From Aphanomyces cochlioides (Eukaryota > Oomycota > Saprolegniomycetes > Saprolegniales > Verrucalvaceae), in the NCBI GenBank assembly GCA_019828595.1, contig JAHQRK010000004.1:3410001-3474000 (forward strand): 64,000 nucleotides of DNA. Direction: 5' to 3'. Every line of letters begins with the position of its first letter. The first letter of the stretch is position 1. Positions 1 to 11,725 of this stretch are shown here, piece by piece. Both the position numbers and the translations under genes were made by a program. The notes below the pieces were generated by a model. That model worked only from the letters and a program-made list of their open reading frames with translations. It was not told the origin of the DNA and did no database searches.

Positions 1-3000
1 AGAGCGAATGAGCTTGGCTTCGACTTCCTTTTCCTTTTCCCCGTCGTCGTAGTCTATATCGTACGTCCCATTTGAGCGCACACGCGCTATGACTCCAGGG
101 TAATACTTTGACTTCCCCTTGTACAAACATTCGATCTTTTCTCCCTCTTTGAACTTGATTTTTTCGTCATCGTCTGATCGACTGTCATTTTTACCCTTCT
201 TTGGACTCGATTTCTCTTTTGAACGAATCAACTCGGCAGCAACGCCTGTCTCCTTTTCCCCGTCGTCGTAATCGATATCGTAAGTACCATTGAGGCGGCA
301 TCGCGAGATCACACCAGGGTAAAATCTCGACTTTCCCTTGTATTGCGCTTCGACCTTTTCTCCTTCTTTAAACTTCTGGGACTTCTTTTCGTCTGACGTA
401 GAATCCTCCGACTTTTTCTTTGGACTTGATTTCTCCTTCAGTCGAATGAGGTCAGCCGACACGCCTGTTTCCTTTTCTCCGTCGTCATAGTCAATATCGT
501 AGGTGCCGTTCAGTCGACAACGCGAAATGACGCCTGGATAGAATTTCGATTTGCCTTTGTATTGTGCTTCGATCTTGTCCCCTTCTTTCAGCTTTTTCGA
601 TGCCTTTTCATCCTCAGTTGAATCATCTGATTTTGACTTCTTTGGACTCGTCTTTTCTCGAGATCGAATCAAGTCAGCTGCTACACCGGTCTCTTTTTCT
701 CCATCATCGTAGTCGATATCATATGTTCCATTTAGGCGGCATCTTCCGATGACGCCAGGATAGAATTTTGATTTCCCTTTGTACTGGGCTTCTACTTTTT
801 CACCTTCTTTAAACTTCTTTGCTTTCACTTCATCTTCAGATGTATCACTTGACTTTTTCCTAGGACTCGATTTTTCTTTGGACCGAATCAAATCTGCAGC
901 GACGCCAGTTTCCTTCTCGCCATCATCATAATCGATATCGTAGGTGCCATTGAGACGACACCGCGAAATAACACCAGGATAGAACTTTGACTTGCCTTTG
1001 TATTGAGCTTCGACCTTTTCGCCCTCTTTGAATTTCTTGGATTTCTTGTCATCCTCACTGTCGTCTTTGCTCTTCTTACTAGGACTTGATTTTTCTCGAG
1101 ATCGAATGAGCTCGGCAGCGACTTCTTTTTCTTTCTCGCCGTCATCGTAGTCGATGTCATACGTTCCATTCAATCGACATCGTGAAATAACACCAGGGTA
1201 GAACTTGGATTTGCCTTTGTACTGGGCCTCCACTTTTTCACCCTCTTTGAACTTCTTAGATTTCGTATTTTCGTCTTGTGATGTATCATCGATGTGTTTC
1301 TTTTTTGGACTCGAACTTCTTGGACGGATCAAGTCTGCAGCAACACCAGTTTCAGTGATACCATGGTCATACTCGATAATGTAAGTTCCATTGAGTCGAA
1401 CACGAGTGATGACACCTGGGTAATATTTGTCTTCACCTCCGCATCTGGCTTCGATCTTATCACCTTGCTGAAACTTATTCTTTTTTGGCTTTTCTTCCTC
1501 TGTTGATGTTTCATCAATCTTTTTCTTAGGCGATGACTTTTCCTTCGAACGGATCAATTTGGCTGCCACCTCCTTCTCCTTCTCGCCATCTTCGTAGTCA
1601 ATATCATAAGTCCCATTCATACGGCATCGCGCAATCACTCCGGGATAAAATTTGGACTTCCCCTTGTACTGGGCCTCAACCTTCTCTCCTTCTTTGAACT
1701 TTTTGGACGGTTTTCTGTCGTCTTCGCTGCTAGTATCAGTTGACTTTTTCTTTGGACTTGAAGCTCTCTCTCGCATTGAGCTTGCTGGAATCCCTGCTTC
1801 AGTAATGCCATGGTCAAACTCAATGATGTAAGTGCCATTTAATTTAACACGACTGACGACACCGGGGTAATATTTATCCTCTCCACCACACTTCGCCTCG
1901 ATTTTGTCACCTTGTTGAAATTTATGCTTCTTTGGCTTTTCCTCTTCCGTTGAGGACACTTCCGCTGATTTTTTCTTTGGTGATGACGACCCTCTACTGC
2001 GTATCAAGTCCACAGAAATGCCTGTTTCTTTTTCTCCGTCGTCATAATCAATGTCATAAGATCCATTGAGTCGCACACGTGCAATCACCCCTGAGTAGTA
2101 TGTTTCGCGTCCTTTATATCGTGCCTCAATCTTGTCGCCTTGTTTGAATTTATTCTTCTTCGGTTTCTCCTCCTCTGTCGAGGTTTCTTCAACTTTTTTC
2201 TTCGCGGGTGACTTCGGTTTTGGTCTTATTAGTTTTGCTGCCACTCCCATCTATATGCATTATCACCGAGTGAAACATACATTGTTTGTACCTCCTTTTC
2301 GCCTCCATCGTAATCAATGTCGTAAGTACCATTTACTCTCTTTCGCGAGATAACACCCGATTTCCAAGTCGATTTACCACCATACTTGGCTTCAACTTTT
2401 TGTCCTTTCTCAAATGTAACTTTTTCGTCTGATGTGGTGGTTGTTTCCTCAGACATGACTTTCTTTTTTGGTGAATTACCGACACTGGTGCTGATTGCAG
2501 ACTCAGGTACGTGCGATTCTAACTTTCCCGTTTCGTATTCCAGATCATATGTGCCATTAGAATGAACTTTGGCGACTACAGCGGCAATTTTTTCGCCTTG
2601 ACGTTTGTAGTCTCCTTTGACACTTTGACCAACTCGAAATTTGGGGGGGCGCGATGATTCGGAATCCGTGGTAGTGATAGGTTCAGGACGCGTTGGCTTC
2701 CTAGGTGACTTTGCCTTTGGATTTGTCTCGTCGGATGATCCCTTTTGGTGGTAGTGCTTGTGGCGCGGTGACGAGCTTTGGCGGTTGTGGTCTTTATGAT
2801 GATGATCATGCCTGTCACGATGTTTATCCCCGTGGTCATAGTGATCATCGTGCCGATTCCCGTGGTCACCACGGGAACTTTTATGAGGGCTGTGGTGGTG
2901 TCTGGGCGACTGGTGATGTTTTGATCGAACCTATGGTAACGCTGTTAATGACAGGTAAAATATAGAAAATACCACTTCTCGCAGTGATTCCTCTGGCACA

Positions 3001-4658
3001 TACTTCTCCACTTTGCCACTGTCAAACTTGACGTCGTAGGTCTCGTCTTTGTGGCACTTGACAACTCGGCCGATTTCGTACTCGTCACGATTTAGTGGTA
3101 TAGCTTGAATAGTTTCGCCCCTGTGAAATCGAGGATTATAGTCCTGTCGACGAGCTTTCTTGCTTTTGGATCTCCGACTACGGCTGCGACTTCGACGTCG
3201 AGAGCTTCTACCACTACTTGATGACCTCCCAGAGCTGCTACTTGAGGAACTGCTGCTGCTGCTGGCATACTTTTTTTTCTTTTTACTGTGACGCGACTTG
3301 ATTGAATGGTTGCAGAGCTCACATCGCGTAGCATCAAAATTGTTATCAAACTTGCAATGTGGACATTTAATGAATATTCCCCTTGCACCGCCGTGAGGTT
3401 TTGACGTTTCGCAAATTTCGCAATGAGTGACCCAGTCTTCGATCTGCTGATGCGCACAAACTCGACAGATCCATCCGTTTTTTTTAATAATCACCTACAT
3501 AAATATTGTTACTTCAAGTGATATGACAGTGTTTTCAATACTTGAGCTGTGGGAACGGCATGATTCACCATGGTGGAATATCCAGTGTAATGGCTTGGTG
3601 AAAAAGCTGTTTCTTGTGGTTGGGCAGTTTGAGGTCGTGCAAGCATAGGCGATACAGGCAACGAGTTTGTTGAATACATCGACCTTAACACCATCAATAA
3701 TAGTCACCTCAACAAAATTACCTCGATTCAAACGCATGCGCATTATGCATATGCTGTTGAGGCAAGGAATCCAATAGTCGGCCATATGAAATCATGTGTG
3801 GCTCGTAAGGGCTTACGAAGGCTTGAGCAAGCCAGTGAAGTTCAGTGTCTGACGAGTTACTGAACCGCCGGCAAATGTCTTGAAACGCTGACCGAGGAGC
3901 ATAACCCGAGCCATGTGGGTCGTATTGTTGGAGCATTTGACGAATGTTCGAGGATGATGACGATACGCGTGAACGAATATCACTGATTATTGTTTCTCTG
4001 TAAACGACATTAATTGTATTTGCGATAGGAATACTCACACTTCGTGTGAATCCAGTGCTAAAAACTGGGCCAATGCGTGGTAGTCAATTACGTCCATTTT
4101 CGAGTTGTAGAACCTCTGCTGAATGCTACTCAGCTGCATGGGTGACAAGAATATCCCGCACTGATTCAGGGCATCTTGGAACGCTGACACAGTCACCCCG
4201 CCACATCGATGGTGATCGTACGCACCAAATAAATGACGCAAGTCTACTGTCACAGCAGTAAAACATCGACGTAATTGCATTCTCAATTGCGGGTTATTAT
4301 CCTAGACCACGTTTATTTGAGCTAAAAGGATGAAACGTACATGGAGAGGATAGTGAGGATTGCGATGATTTTGAGATGAGTGGTTGTAGTCGAATGGTCT
4401 TTCTTGCATGTCAAATCCATTTGAAGTAGCATGATACACTTGTGGAATAGGACTGACTACGATATGGTGCTGCTGAGGATGCACAGCTGCTGCCATAGGT
4501 GATGCAACATCATAATAATTTTGAGCTTGAGGTGAGAAGCCGTAAGGTGCAGCAGACTCACCGTACGAATGAGTTATGCCTCGCCAGTACTCGGGGTCCA
4601 ATGGGCTAGGCTTCTCTTTTCGTCCATTACTCGCGCCTTGGACATCATCATACATCAT
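1..4658 (-). CDS. Multi-Tudor-like repeat protein with EF-hand-like, RanBP2 zinc-finger and SR regions (3' partial)
   Basis: Frame is open from 4658 to position 1 after removing introns 4302-4340, 3998-4038, 3684-3721, 3495-3541, 2931-2972 and 2251-2291 (38-47 nt). Order: a low-complexity N-terminus; two degenerate EF-hand-like units (about 4270-3760, loops YDHHRCGG and YDPHGSGY); two C-x2-C/C-x2-C zinc fingers of RanBP2 type (GWICRVC...CEIC and KCPHC...CELC, 3470-3300); Ser runs and an Arg/Ser region (3290-3160); a His/Asp-rich stretch (2930-2740); then at least 13 Tudor/Agenet-like repeats continuing beyond position 1. Core repeat motifs are KFKEGEKVEAQYKGK, YPGVISRCRLNGTYDIDYD and ELIRS. 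Family knowledge: Tudor-like barrels bind methylated Lys/Arg; the SR and zinc-finger parts suggest an RNA- or chromatin-linked scaffold, which is inference. The start at 4658 (tandem ATG) is uncertain. The C-terminus is outside the window. Confidence 0.8.
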
Positions 4659-4984
4659 GATTCCACAACCAAAATGGCAAACTGTGAAACTGATTTCTCT
4701 GTTTCGGCTGACGAAAATAGTCGATTTACTTGCTGTCTAATTTTACCAAAGGAGCAAGTGCACCTTTCCTCGTTGCCTTTCCACTGGTGTCCCTTTAAAA
4801 GAGCAATAAGTTTGGATAAACTGTTTTGGGTATGAAGGATGTTCATTCGTGATATCAGGCTCAGTTTTTGTCCAGGCCGCATCAATCTCTGCCCAACATC
4901 TTGTAATTGGATATAAGCCTGGAGGTTAAGCAGAGAAGACTGTATACCCTTAACTGAACCCACCAAACAAGAACTCAAAGCCAT
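4655..4984 (-). CDS. Hypothetical small helical protein or 5' exon
   Basis: A 109-codon open frame whose stop overlaps the start codon of the Tudor-repeat gene on the same strand (TGA inside ATGATG). The first half (LNLQAYIQLQDVGQRLM and similar) reads like an amphipathic helical protein; I do not recognise a family. It could be a separate small gene or part of an upstream exon of the Tudor-repeat gene, but I found no splice that joins the two frames cleanly. It may equally be a chance open frame. Confidence 0.2.
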   Translation of the reverse strand: MALSSCLVGSVKGIQSSLLNLQAYIQLQDVGQRLMRPGQKLSLISRMNILHTQNSLSKLIALLKGHQWKGNEERCTCSFGKIRQQVNRLFSSAETEKSVSQFAILVVES

Positions 4985-5299
4985 TTCGCCTGGGTGACTG
5001 CATTGGATCAGCTCAAATCAAATAGATCGTTACTCAAGTTCCATCCATCGCTGGCATCCTGTCTCCCATTTGGCACATGAACGCAAATTGACAAGTGAGC
5101 CAACTAATCCGGTTAATTTATCCGGAGCGTGCTGTGATTGGTTCGAATCAACGAGCATGGTGCACTCGATGAGTTGAAGCCATTTTCAAACGTGCCATCA
5201 ATCCGTTTCGTAGCCATGTCAGTGAGTGGCAAGTGCGATGATATTAAGTAACCAGTTCGTGCATAGACCGACAAGCGAGCTCTTGAAACTAGCGAGGGC

Positions 5300-6034
5300 A
5301 TGGCTGCCCAGCTCCCTAAGAAGGTTCGTTCGGACCCCAGTGATGAATGTTCCACCATCCCCTCAAAGCTGGTTGCCATCTCGACGGACCCGAACTTCTC
5401 TCGCATGAGGCATGACTGGCCTGAATCTTTATTCAATCTCTTATGAAAATGAGTAGCGATGATTTGTTTCACAGCACAAGCCTCGCCTACACTGAAACTC
5501 ATTATATTCACTCCCTCCATGCCCCCGGCAAATACGAAGCGTTTGATGTGTACGGGCGAAGCGACAAATCATCGACTGTAAGCGGGGTCTACTTCGGCAA
5601 GAAGCTATGCGGACATGAGGGAATCGGTATTTCAATGTGCTCATACCTTGCCTTATTCTGTGTAAGTGCATGGTGGCTGCATCTCGACTGTTCTTGATGA
5701 GCTCTTTGGATGGACAATGTTCTGGTACTTTATGGTGTTGGGTATAATCTAAGATACGCATAGGATGACAGATAAAGTGGGCTTCACGGCAAATTTGACA
5801 GTTGACTTTCGTAAACCACTGCCAGTCGACACCTTTGGCATAATTTACACTGAGCTGGAAAAACGAGAACGTCGAAAGGTTTGTATATTGACGTCTAAGT
5901 TCTGTATGATACATGAATCATAGTTCTTCATGAAGGCCCGTCTCGAGGATAATGATGGCATCCTGTACGCAGAAGCCAACGCTTTATTCATTCTACCCAA
6001 AGAAGTTGAAGAGAAATCACAGACAATCGCCTAG
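5300..6034 (+). CDS. Hotdog-fold (4HBT/THEM4-like) acyl-CoA thioesterase, paralogue A
   Basis: Five exons: 5300-5409, 5454-5626, 5667-5724, 5764-5878, 5924-6034, giving 188 residues. The diagnostic HGGCISTVLDELFGW matches the HGG-x-DE-x2-G active-site helix of PaaI/THEM4-type thioesterases, followed by the beta strands GFTANLTVDFRKPLP and FFMKARLEDNDG. These enzymes hydrolyse acyl-CoA. The first intron has a GC donor (5410) at the position where paralogue B also has GC. Unlike B and C, no N-terminal targeting or membrane segment is seen; an in-frame stop lies just upstream of the ATG at 5300, so an unrecognised first exon is possible. Two further paralogues lie downstream on the same strand, suggesting tandem duplication. 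Confidence 0.8.
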
Positions 6035-6572
6035 AATTCGATCCAATCCTTCTTAGAACACACTACTGGTGTATCTAATACGTTTTATGATCAGCACTTA
6101 TCACTATCCTTGCTGACGCACAACACACGTCCTCCATGTCCTCCATGGACTGTCAACAGCGAATGTCGGTTAATTCCACAGTGTTGTAACTCTGGTCTTG
6201 AAAATATTACTAGTTGTAGTACGTTTCTGCAGAGCAACTCATCAGCTGATGACAGCAATTTAGACCATAGCTTGTTCGCTATCAGTTGTGGTTTCACGCA
6301 TCCTCCTTCCATCGAGATTCAATGTGAGGCACGAGGTCATCTGCCACCATCTTTCTGTATTTTCTAATGCAGTTATCCTTGTGCAACTTAGTGCGTTAAT
6401 CTTTGTTTTGATGGCTTATCTGGTGGCCAAATCCAAATGCCCATCAAAATCTTCGCCCCATTAATGCCGATTGTCGCTCCCATTTTACATATTTTTCTCT
6501 CAAGTATCGATTAGTTATGTCTGATGTGTTGTGTCGCATCATGTGACTTCAAAAGCGCAGGAAGGTGTGCTT

Positions 6573-6592
6573 CTCCTCTCTCTCTCTCTCTC
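6573..6592. repeat. (CT)n microsatellite
   Basis: A short CT-dinucleotide run in the 0.9 kb gap between thioesterase paralogues A and B. Nothing else in 6035-6970 could be supported as a gene; both strands hold only short unconvincing frames. Confidence 0.85.
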
Positions 6593-6970
6593 GCCAGACT
6601 CTGCTGGTGTCGGAATGGCAGCCGAAGACCATTTTGAGATTACCACACACTCGATCGATTTTGACGCAAGCCATTGGACAATTGAGATTACTCCTGGCAG
6701 AGATTTGTAGTAAACGAAGCAAACTCGCAAGCATGTCACAGTCACTCCCTCTCCAACCCATTGGCTTGTTTTCAAATGTCCTTCTTTTATCGTGTTTTGT
6801 CAACATGGAAATGTAAGATCCCTCCATGCAGTCGGGTCTGATTGGCTCGCGTGATGACACAATGTGTTGTCATGTGTGATGGCGATCCTCACGTGACCCT
6901 TCAGTGAAATGAGAATTTATTGCAGTAAAGTTGTGCAGGCTCATTATTCAACTAGCCCTCAACCACAAGC

Positions 6971-7804
6971 ATGCAACTCGAATTCCAGCCACTGAGCCAA
7001 GGAGTGCAAACCATGCTCGAAGCTGGGGTCATCCTTGCTGGCTTCATCGGATATTACTTGGGTTGGTCGCAAGTCGCTACAACCACCAGCAAGAGCAAAG
7101 ATGTTTCCCTTACAAAGCCAAAGGTACGGTCTTGCTTTACTGGCCATTCTCATGTGTACAGGCGCTGGACCGTCTTACTCTTGAGGATATGCCATCCAAG
7201 GTGAAACCCATTGCACAAGACGTTGACATGACCAACCTGAGGCACGTCGCATTTCATCAAGGTTTTGGCTGACTCGCTATATAGAGATCTTCTTTTCCGA
7301 ACTGTTTCGTCGGACCAAATCGATGGCCACTACATCCATTCGTTGAACATTGAGGGCAAATACCAAGCCTTTGAAGTTTATGGCCATCCTGACAAGAAGG
7401 CAACAACCAGTCTTGTGCACTTTGGAACAAAGCTGTGTGGTCATCCTGGTGTTGGTAAGTTATCAGCGCTCTCGTCGTGGTACTGACCAAGCTATCTAGT
7501 TCATGGTGGCTGCATTTCAACGGTGTTTGATGAGATCTTTGGATGGACTATGATGTGGATGACGGGCAAACTTGGTTTCACGGCAAACTTGAGCGTCAAC
7601 TACCGCAAACCCCTCCCTGCTACCACGTTCGGGATCGTATATACAGAATTTGACAAGCAAGAAGGCCGAAAGGTATGTTTAAATCTTACCCCCCTCCTCT
7701 AACAACATCTCCAGTTGTTCATGAAAGCTCGGCTTGAAGACAACGAGGGAAACCTCTACTCTGACGCTACCGCCTTGTTTATCCTGCCAAGGGAGCAGGC
7801 ATAG
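6971..7804 (+). CDS. Hotdog-fold (4HBT/THEM4-like) acyl-CoA thioesterase, paralogue B
   Basis: Five exons: 6971-7123, 7162-7241, 7285-7454, 7500-7672, 7715-7804 (221 residues). The N-terminus carries a hydrophobic segment (GVILAGFIGYYLGW, residues about 18-32) that looks like a membrane anchor or signal. The thioesterase motif HGGCISTVFDEIFGW and the following strands are intact. The second intron uses a GC donor (7242). The intron that A and C share after the motif (codon for Trp) is absent here, so B has lost it or A and C gained it. Exons of 80 and 170 nt have exactly the same length as in paralogue C. Likely membrane-associated acyl-CoA thioesterase; the substrate cannot be told. Confidence 0.85.
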
Positions 7805-8199
7805 ACTAGATATCTGATAAATATTATTCATTCGATTCCAAATTGGACTGGGCTGTCGAATCGAATCGACTTGCCAGAATCGACTAACAATCGACTAGCC
7901 AATCATTTATCAGTATTTTCCATATTTTGACCAATCAAATCACCTTAATATTGTGACTTGAGGAAGGGCCATGGGGAAAGGCCATGATGGACGCTGACTC
8001 GCAGAAGATACGCGCGGCGTCTTAGCGCTTCATAGCGAGGTAGTAGTTGGCGTAGAAATCATGCGTGGCGGTATTCTGGGTTGCAGGTACCATTGCTAGG
8101 AAGAAATTGTACTTAATTTTGTATACTATATTGTCATTTTCAACCAAATTTGTGGTTTTGACCAAAAAGCGAATTCATTTTCAAATCGATTTCATAATA
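7805..8199. other. Intergenic region before the Tc1 insertion
   Basis: AT-rich sequence between the stop of paralogue B and the TA target site at 8198-8199. No gene could be supported. Confidence 0.6.
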
Positions 8200-8225
8200 C
8201 AGTCTGTCCGGAAATTAAAGACGCA
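8200..8225 (+). repeat. Left outer terminal inverted repeat of Tc1 element
   Basis: 26 nt; matches the right outer repeat at all but three or so positions when reverse-complemented. Confidence 0.85.
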
Positions 8226-8388
8226 GACGCTTTATTTTGAGTTGAGCTACCATATACTCGACCTTAGACTATAAGAATTCACTACAACATAAAAAGGCTG
8301 ATTTTCGACCATCACACAATGCTAATTAATGAAGTTCGTTGATAATTTGGTGATTATGTCTAGTACTGCTGAAGTTTACATGACATGA

Positions 8389-8410
8389 AAGTCCACAATT
8401 TATAGACGCA
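8389..8410 (+). repeat. Left inner direct repeat of Tc1 element
   Basis: 22 nt beginning AAGTCCA and ending ATAGACGCA. About 18 of 22 positions match the inverted copy at 9530-9551, and the ATAGACGCA end is shared with the outer right repeat. Confidence 0.65.
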
Positions 8411-8534
8411 CACTAAGTCTACCAAGAAATGATTGGATTAAACTAACGGAACTAGACTGAAATTCATCCAATCACGTATCTATACGTGTTGTGTGGCTTC
8501 TAACGCATTCGACAAGTCATTTTTGCATTTGCAC

Positions 8535-9514
8535 GATGCCACGAGGACGAAAACAGACCGACCTAGAGGTTGGCAGAGTTCTCGGCCTCCACGAAGCCGG
8601 AGTAAGCAATCGAGGCATTGCTAAGAAGATTTGCTCCTCAATGCCAAGGAGGTGAGAACGAAGAAAAAGGTGGGTAGAAAGTTGGTTCTGAATAAATGCC
8701 ATATCAGGCGAATCTTTAGACTAGCTTGTGTGAAGCGTCTCTCTTGTAGAGAGATCGCAAAGGATCTTGGTTTTATCGTTAATAGTCATGTGTTCATAGT
8801 GTACTGCGTGCATCGAAATTCGCGAAATACATAAAGCGAAAACCTCGCCCACATCTCATGAAGCATCATAAGATTGTTCGTATGCGCTTTGCCAAGCAAT
8901 ACATCAATAAACCAGGCTTCTGGCAGCGTGTCGTCTTTTCGGACGAAAAGAAGTTCAACTTAGACGGCCCTGATGGCTGTCAATACTACTGGCACGACTT
9001 ACGTCGTGAGCCTGAAACGTACTCCAAGCGTGTCGTCGGTGGCGGATCTGTTATTGTCTGGGCGGCTGTGTGTGCCAAGGGAAAGTCTAGTCTAGCCATT
9101 CTCCGAGGGAAGCAAGATTCCAGCAACTATTGTGAAACCCTGTCAAAATATCTGCTGCCTTTTTTGACCGAGCTCCAAGAAAGCCATGCCATCGCTGAGC
9201 CAATTTTCCAACACGACAATGCAAGTATTCACTCGTCAAGAGCCACTTCGAGCTTTTTGGAAGGAGCGAACATCATGCCGTTGGTTTGGCTGGCCAAGAG
9301 CCCCGATTTGAACGTTATTGAGAACGTTTGGGGGGTCTTGGCACGCTCAGTTTACCGAAATGGCCGCCAGTTTTCTTCGAAAGAAGAATTGGAAGCCCAA
9401 ATCCTGAAATCGTGGGAGCAAGTGAGTGTCTCTTACTTAGAGACACTCATCAATGATATGCCAACGCGAATGGCCGAGGTAGTCATTCGGGCAGGCTCAG
9501 GAATTGACAGATAA
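8535..9514 (+). pseudogene. Tc1-like transposase, frameshifted
   Basis: An N-terminal helix-turn-helix piece starts at 8535 (GRVLGLHEAGVSNRGIAKKI). It is broken near 8640 and again near 8835, after which a 218-codon frame (8858-9514) holds the catalytic domain: FSDEKKFNLDG (first Asp), FQHDNASIHSS (second Asp) and SPDLNVIENVWG (Glu), spaced as in DD34E Tc1 transposases. A complete enzyme cannot be read from this copy, so it is non-autonomous in its present form. Confidence 0.85.
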
Positions 9515-9529
9515 CTTAGTTAATTCCAA

Positions 9530-9551
9530 TGCGTCTATTGTTTCTGGACTT
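9530..9551 (-). repeat. Right inner direct repeat of Tc1 element
   Basis: Inverted counterpart of the left inner repeat; starts about 170 nt inside the right end. Confidence 0.65.
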
Positions 9552-9693
9552 AGTATTTTCTAATGTTTCATCTTTTCATGTACACGAATAGAGCAGAAAA
9601 TGAACTGTGTAGCGCACTTGTTTCCACTCGAGTTGTCTTATCTTGCACTGAGTTGAATCGCTTTGTAAGCATTCCAGCATTGAAAAATGTTCG

Positions 9694-9719
9694 TGCGTCT
9701 ATAGTTGCCGGACAGACTG
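9694..9719 (-). repeat. Right outer terminal inverted repeat of Tc1 element
   Basis: Reverse complement begins CAGTCTGTCCGG; followed by TA at 9720. Confidence 0.85.
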
Positions 9720-9721
9720 TA

Positions 9722-10407
9722 CTGAAGTGGTGTGTGTCAGTGTGTGTTTTGCGTCAGGTGGCTGATCGATTCTGATTGGCTGACTATTTTTAATTTTTAA
9801 TTCTAGCCAATCAGAGAAGCCCGTTAGATTCGGAATCGATTCGAAACCTCGGTAGATTCAAACCGTTCCTCACAATTTTGTATCAAAAGCACAATACAAT
9901 ATTTCATATTAAATTCAGCATAGTCGATTGCTATTCGATTTGGCCAATGACCTGCCAAGTCCACATTTCACTGAAAAGGACAATACATAGCGAAGTTTGT
10001 CGTCATACTCATGAGCCTGTCTTGGAATCACTGATCCCACCGAAGGGACACGAAAAAAAGTCACTTGTCAATCTTGAACAGATTATGTAATCCACACTAT
10101 TTCCAGCATGAACTGTCAACCTTGAATGCCCCTTTGCTGTATAATACTTGGCTTTACTGCATAAGGCAAGAAGCTATCAGCTGCGCAGTTTGACCGAAGA
10201 ACTGCCGCCGCAACTGTTGGGTACATTCCTAGGCGAGCGTGGGAATTGCCTTGTTTGTCAATTCGAATCTCATTCCCATTACAGTGTAATACTCACACTA
10301 TTTTTATAGTATCTGCACCGTGATTACTTCCCACGTCATCAAGCACGTTCTGCCATTGCTCTGGGAGAGAAGTCGTCGAATTCGTTGCTGAGACTCTTTT
10401 GAACTTG
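9722..10407. other. Intergenic region upstream of thioesterase C
   Basis: AT-rich 5' flank of paralogue C. Only short frames are present; no gene could be supported. Confidence 0.5.
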
Positions 10408-11334
10408 ATGATTGCCCGCCGAACACTCATCAAGCTCCTGCGCCCTGTGGCTCAAACTCGGTCGTTTGGCCATGCATTCTCAGCTCGCCAGAACAAGCCG
10501 ATGTCGTTCGCCCTGTCAGGACTTCTTGGTGTTGGCATACTCGGTTGCACAATCCTTCAGGATGATTCTTCCGTGGCTTCCAACGACACATTAAACGCAC
10601 ACCTGGTGAGCCCCACTTGGACTGTTCACTCCGCTAATCCTGCGATTTAGAAAACAGCATCGTTGGCAAAGGTCAATATCCCGTCGAAAATTGCAGCACT
10701 TGCGAAGGACCCAAAATTCGTCAACATGGGGTAAGCACGCGGCACTTGCTTGGGCACTGCTCACAACACTTGGAGTAGGGAAGAGTTATTTGACACGGTT
10801 CCAATTTCCGATGTTGAAAAGAACTACGTGCATTCCCTCCATCGCAAGGGAAAAATTGAAGCCTTTCAAGTGTTTGGTGACGTCGACCGAACGAAAACCA
10901 CGACCTTGATTCACTTTGGAGAAGAACTCTGCGGCCACAAGGGAATCGGTACGCACTTGATTGGAAGGTGATCTCACCCTGTGTAGTCCATGGTGGATGT
11001 ATCGCCACGGTCTTTGACGAGCTGTTCGGGTGGACAATGTATTGGTACTATCGTGGCAGACCAGACACGAGTGAACAAAACCTCGTAGGACAAGCGACAA
11101 AGTTGGCTTCACGGCGAATTTGAGCGTCAATTATCGCAAGCCATTGCTCGCTGAGACCTCGGGCATTGTGCACGTGGAGATTGACAAACTGGAGGGACGC
11201 AAGGTAATTCCCCATTCCGCATCTGATATTGATCAGTTTCGAAGTTGTACTTGAAAGCAAGACTGGAAGACAACGACGGCGTTCACTACGCCGACGCAAC
11301 GGCATTGTTCATCTTGCCTCGGGACACAGCTTGA
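10408..11334 (+). CDS. Hotdog-fold (4HBT/THEM4-like) thioesterase, probably mitochondrial, paralogue C
   Basis: Six exons: 10408-10605, 10651-10730, 10779-10948, 10987-11044, 11089-11203, 11245-11334 (236 residues). The N-terminus (MIARRTLIKLLRPVAQTRSF) is Arg-rich and acid-free, as expected of a mitochondrial presequence, followed by a hydrophobic segment (FALSGLLGVGILGCTIL). The motif HGGCIATVFDELFGW is intact. The intron equivalent to the GC-donor intron of A and B has a normal GT donor here (10731). Compared with A and B this suggests one enzyme family split between compartments; that is inference. Confidence 0.85.
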
Positions 11335-11725
11335 GCTAACTCGTGTAAACTCTGTACAGAAAAGCCTCCCACGAGGAAATCTTATCGTACAGGTTGAACT
11401 GTTGAAATCAATAAGTATTAAATGACAAAGGTATTATCAAGTGTGTTACTGTTTTGCCATTGGTGAGAATATTTGGAGGCTGAGCAGTAAGTTCATTATG
11501 AGATTATTTATGATGGATAAAATTAAAAGCAGAGTACACACGAGAAAATGCTGAATGATTGGAAACAAGGACAAGTTGAATAGGCGTGAGTGTAAGGTTA
11601 GAATCTAGTCACGAGACGATCAAAACCAACAAACTCATTTCTTATGGTGATTACATGGGCAGCTGGTGAGTATTCGATAAGGTCATCTCAGATTGGATAT
11701 TTGGACTATGATATATTATGTACTG

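Larger units (their letters stand above)
8200..9719 (+). mobile_element. Tc1/mariner-family DNA transposon (decayed, IR/DR type)
   Basis: A 1,520-bp element flanked on both sides by TA (8198-8199 and 9720-9721), the normal Tc1 target duplication. Outer terminal repeats of 26 nt begin CAGTCTGTCCGG and end AGACGCA. Inner, partly matching copies lie about 190 nt inside each end, a double-repeat layout. The single transposase gene is broken. It separates thioesterase paralogues B and C. Boundaries were read directly from the repeats and the TA pair. Confidence 0.9.

Noticed and set aside
2705..2965. Plus-strand His/Asp/Gly-rich frame
   Set aside because: Reverse of the His-rich exon of the Tudor-repeat gene.
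9563..9775. 70-codon frame across the right end of the Tc1 element
   Set aside because: Spans the terminal repeat and flanking DNA, so it is an accident of insertion.
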